A DNA stretch of 64,000 bases from Desulfovibrio piger (GTDB taxonomy: Bacteria > Desulfobacterota > Desulfovibrionia > Desulfovibrionales > Desulfovibrionaceae): the NCBI RefSeq assembly GCF_900116045.1, contig NZ_LT630450.1:527501-591500 (forward strand). Reading direction: 5' to 3'. The translations under genes and the position numbers were made by a program. This document shows, piece by piece, positions 62,078 to 64,000 of this stretch (position 1 is its first letter; each line of letters begins with the position of its first letter). The notes below the pieces were generated by a model that did no database searches, was not told the DNA's origin, and saw nothing but the letters and a program-made list of their open reading frames with translations.

Positions 62078-63397
62078 CTATTTGCCCATGGCGTCCATGA
62101 AATCCTTGTTGGATTTGGTCCCCCGCATCTTGTCCAGCAGGAATTCCATGCTGTCGATGGAAGACATGGGCGCCAGGATCTTGCGCAGGATCCAGACACG
62201 GTTGAGGATATCGTCGGAAAGCAGCAGGTCTTCCTTGCGGGTGCCGGTACGATTGATGTCGATGGCCGGGAAGATGCGCTTTTCCGCCAGATGACGGTCA
62301 AGATAGATCTCCATATTGCCGGTCCCTTTGAATTCTTCAAAGATGACCTCATCCATGCGGGAGCCGGTGTCGATAAGGGCCGTGGCGATGATGGTCAGGC
62401 TGCCGCCTTCCTCGATATTGCGCGCGGCGCCAAAAATACGCTTGGGACGTTGCAGGGCGTTGGCGTCCAGGCCGCCGGAAAGCACGCGGCCCGACGAAGG
62501 GGTCACCGCGTTATAGGCGCGGCCCAGGCGGGTGATGGAATCCATGAGGATGACCACATCCCGCTTTCGCTCCACCAGACGCTTGGCTTTTTCCAGTACC
62601 ATTTCACAGACCTGCACATGGCGCTGGGGCGGTTCGTCAAATGTGGAACTGATGACCTCAGCCTTTTTCACGGTGCGTTCCATGTCCGTGACTTCTTCGG
62701 GGCGTTCGTCAATGAGCAGGACGATAAGATAGACATCGGGGTTGTTGGCATTGATGGCATTGGCCAGCGATTGCAGCAGGACGGTCTTGCCGGTACGCGG
62801 CGGAGCCACGATAAGACCGCGCTGGCCACAGCCGATGGGCGACATGATGTCGATGACGCGGTTGGAGAGATTTTTTTCGCCGTTCTCCATGATCAGCTGG
62901 TGATCAGGGTAGATGGGCGTCAGATTGTCGAACAGGACAAGATTCTTGGCGTTTTCCGGTGGCTCGAAGCCGATCTCCGTCACCTTGAGCAAGGCAAAAT
63001 AGCGCTCGCCTTCTTTGGGGGGCCTGATCTGGCCGGAAACGATGTCGCCTTTGCGCAGGGAAAAGCGGCGGATCTGGGAGGGGGAAACGTAGATGTCGTC
63101 CGGGCCGGGCATATAACTGCACAGGGGAGAGCGCAGGAAGCCGAAGCCGTCGGGCAGTATCTCCAGGACACCATCCCCGTAGATGGCGCCGTTCTGGGAC
63201 GCACAGGCCTGCAGCAGTGCGAAGATGAGTTCCTGTTTGCGCATGGAACTGGCATTCTCGATCTCGTATTGTTCGGCCAGCTCCATAAGAGCCTGCATGC
63301 TGCGGGTTTTCAGTTCTGTCAGGCTCAGGCCGCTATCTGAAAGCAAGGCAGGAGCAGCCTTTTTTTTACGGACATATTTACGGGGTGCTTTTTCCAT
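62078..63397 (-). CDS. rho: Transcription termination factor Rho
   Basis: The product has 439 residues from the ATG at 63395-63397; an in-frame start 14 codons upstream is less likely. It is the hexameric RNA translocase that ends untranslated transcripts. The N-terminal Rho-N helix bundle ([20 protein letters not shown]) is followed by the cold-shock RNA-binding domain ([28 protein letters not shown]). The motor domain has Walker A APPRTGKT (Lys204), then [15 protein letters not shown] and [16 protein letters not shown]. All standard Rho residues are present; there is no insertion. It lies about 120 bases downstream of the CarD-like gene. Confidence 0.97.
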   Translation of the reverse strand: MEKAPRKYVRKKKAAPALLSDSGLSLTELKTRSMQALMELAEQYEIENASSMRKQELIFALLQACASQNGAIYGDGVLEILPDGFGFLRSPLCSYMPGPDDIYVSPSQIRRFSLRKGDIVSGQIRPPKEGERYFALLKVTEIGFEPPENAKNLVLFDNLTPIYPDHQLIMENGEKNLSNRVIDIMSPIGCGQRGLIVAPPRTGKTVLLQSLANAINANNPDVYLIVLLIDERPEEVTDMERTVKKAEVISSTFDEPPQRHVQVCEMVLEKAKRLVERKRDVVILMDSITRLGRAYNAVTPSSGRVLSGGLDANALQRPKRIFGAARNIEEGGSLTIIATALIDTGSRMDEVIFEEFKGTGNMEIYLDRHLAEKRIFPAIDINRTGTRKEDLLLSDDILNRVWILRKILAPMSSIDSMEFLLDKMRGTKSNKDFMDAMGK

Positions 63398-63519
63398 GGG
63401 CGTAGGAAGCACGCATCGCCATACGGCAATGCGATGCAAAAAAATGTTATGGGTCGGGATAAAAAGGGCGTGTGAAAAGCGTGTAGCCTATCTTTGGGCC
63501 GGAAGCAAGTAAAAAATGG

Positions 63520-64000
63520 TTAATGCGCAGTGCTTGCAGGCTGCTTGGCAGGCGGGGAATAGAGGGAGATGAGCTCGGACTGCAGGTCCCGCTGTTCCGT
63601 ATGGAGAACTTCTCCCAGTTCTCCGGTAACAAGGCTCATGGCCTGTTCCAGAAGGCGCCGCTCACCAAAGGAGAGATCCTTGGTCCGGCCGATGAGGAGG
63701 AGTTCGCGCAGTACATTGGCGACGATGGACAGATCCGGGCTCTTGAGACGCTCGGAGTATTCGCGAAAGCGCCGGTTCCAGTTCTGCCCCGTGTGGACGG
63801 TCTGCTGGGGATTGTTGCGCAGCGCGTTCCAGATGTGCTCTGCTTCCTTGGTGCTGACCAGGGTGCGCAGACCGACATTAGAGGCATTTTTGACAGGCAC
63901 CATGAGGGTGATACTGTTGGCCCTGATGCGCACGATATAGAAATCGCACGCCGAACCACCAATATTCTGGCTGTCGATGCGCTCTATCTGGCCCACTCCT
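63520..64000 (-). CDS. CarD family transcriptional regulator, 5' end beyond the window
   Basis: About 160 codons are visible. The frame is open to the right edge and begins mid-domain with VGQIERIDSQNIGG, the usual inner part of the CarD/TRCF-interacting N-terminal domain, so the true start lies beyond 64000. The remainder contains FYIVRIRANSITLMVPV, SRF-like helices (RRFREYSERLKSPDLSIVANVL) and LSFGERRLLEQAMSLVTGEL, which are the CarD C-terminal helices. CarD binds RNA polymerase beta and stabilises open complexes, especially at rRNA promoters. Confidence 0.92.
   Translation of the reverse strand, partial: GVGQIERIDSQNIGGSACDFYIVRIRANSITLMVPVKNASNVGLRTLVSTKEAEHIWNALRNNPQQTVHTGQNWNRRFREYSERLKSPDLSIVANVLRELLLIGRTKDLSFGERRLLEQAMSLVTGELGEVLHTEQRDLQSELISLYSPPAKQPASTAH

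Noticed and set aside
1..64000. CRISPR arrays and rRNA genes
   Set aside because: No set of regularly spaced repeats and no rRNA-like sequence was seen anywhere in the window.

Overview
This window comes from a high-GC, anaerobic, sulfate-reducer-like bacterium, most likely a member of the Desulfovibrionaceae. That placement is inference from gene content: a hemA / cytochrome-assembly / precorrin-2 dehydrogenase cluster (siroheme and heme supply), a Mn-dependent family II pyrophosphatase, a TRAP transporter, an Old-Yellow-Enzyme-type dienoyl reductase, PaaK-type ligase, CarD next to rho, and consistently GC-rich codon use. No rRNA gene is present to confirm it.

Layout. 1-6.2 kb: tetrapyrrole genes (minus strand), a multi-pass membrane protein, then a plus-strand run of a YbgF/CpoB-like TPR protein, dprA and a xer recombinase. 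6.4-8.2 kb: ppaC, its terminator, and an IS200-type element with its end hairpins. 8.2-12.8 kb: a minus-strand block of flavodoxin, TRAP transporter M/Q/P subunits and an AEC carrier. 13-19.3 kb: a small exported protein, a formate/nitrite channel, a frameshifted UDP-GlcNAc 2-epimerase, the zinc importer znuBCA with a Fur/Zur-like box, and mobA. 19.4-26.7 kb: a four-gene signalling cassette in which a histidine kinase and a lone receiver are flanked by two paralogous pyruvate-phosphate-dikinase-like proteins, one of which has lost its catalytic residues. 26.8-40.4 kb: tRNA-Val, an ene-reductase, an HAF-repeat-like exported protein, an MFS carrier, tRNA-Leu, then a run of DUF1786 / PaaK-like ligase / DUF456 / TrmJ-like methylase, a flavin reductase, a pentapeptide-repeat protein and a small Ada-like zinc-ribbon protein.

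40.4-56.7 kb is an accessory island downstream of tRNA-Glu. It begins with a decayed P4-type integrase carrying a frameshift, a stop codon and an Arg-to-His change at the first catalytic position. An AlpA-like regulator, a TOPRIM/AAA replication protein and a MobV relaxase with an oriT-like inverted repeat follow. Next comes a tightly packed five-gene operon that looks like a defence system: a PLD-nuclease/SNF2 helicase, an Eco57I-like methylase with a mosaic AT-rich specificity region, a DUF262 (ParB-like) protein, an OLD-like/DUF3696 ATPase and an unrecognised 325-residue protein. I could not match this combination to a named system, and it is the main candidate for something undescribed.

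56.8-64 kb returns to core genome: a lipoprotein, a YcaO-TPR protein paired with a methyltransferase, prmA, tpx, rho and the 3' part of a carD-family gene.
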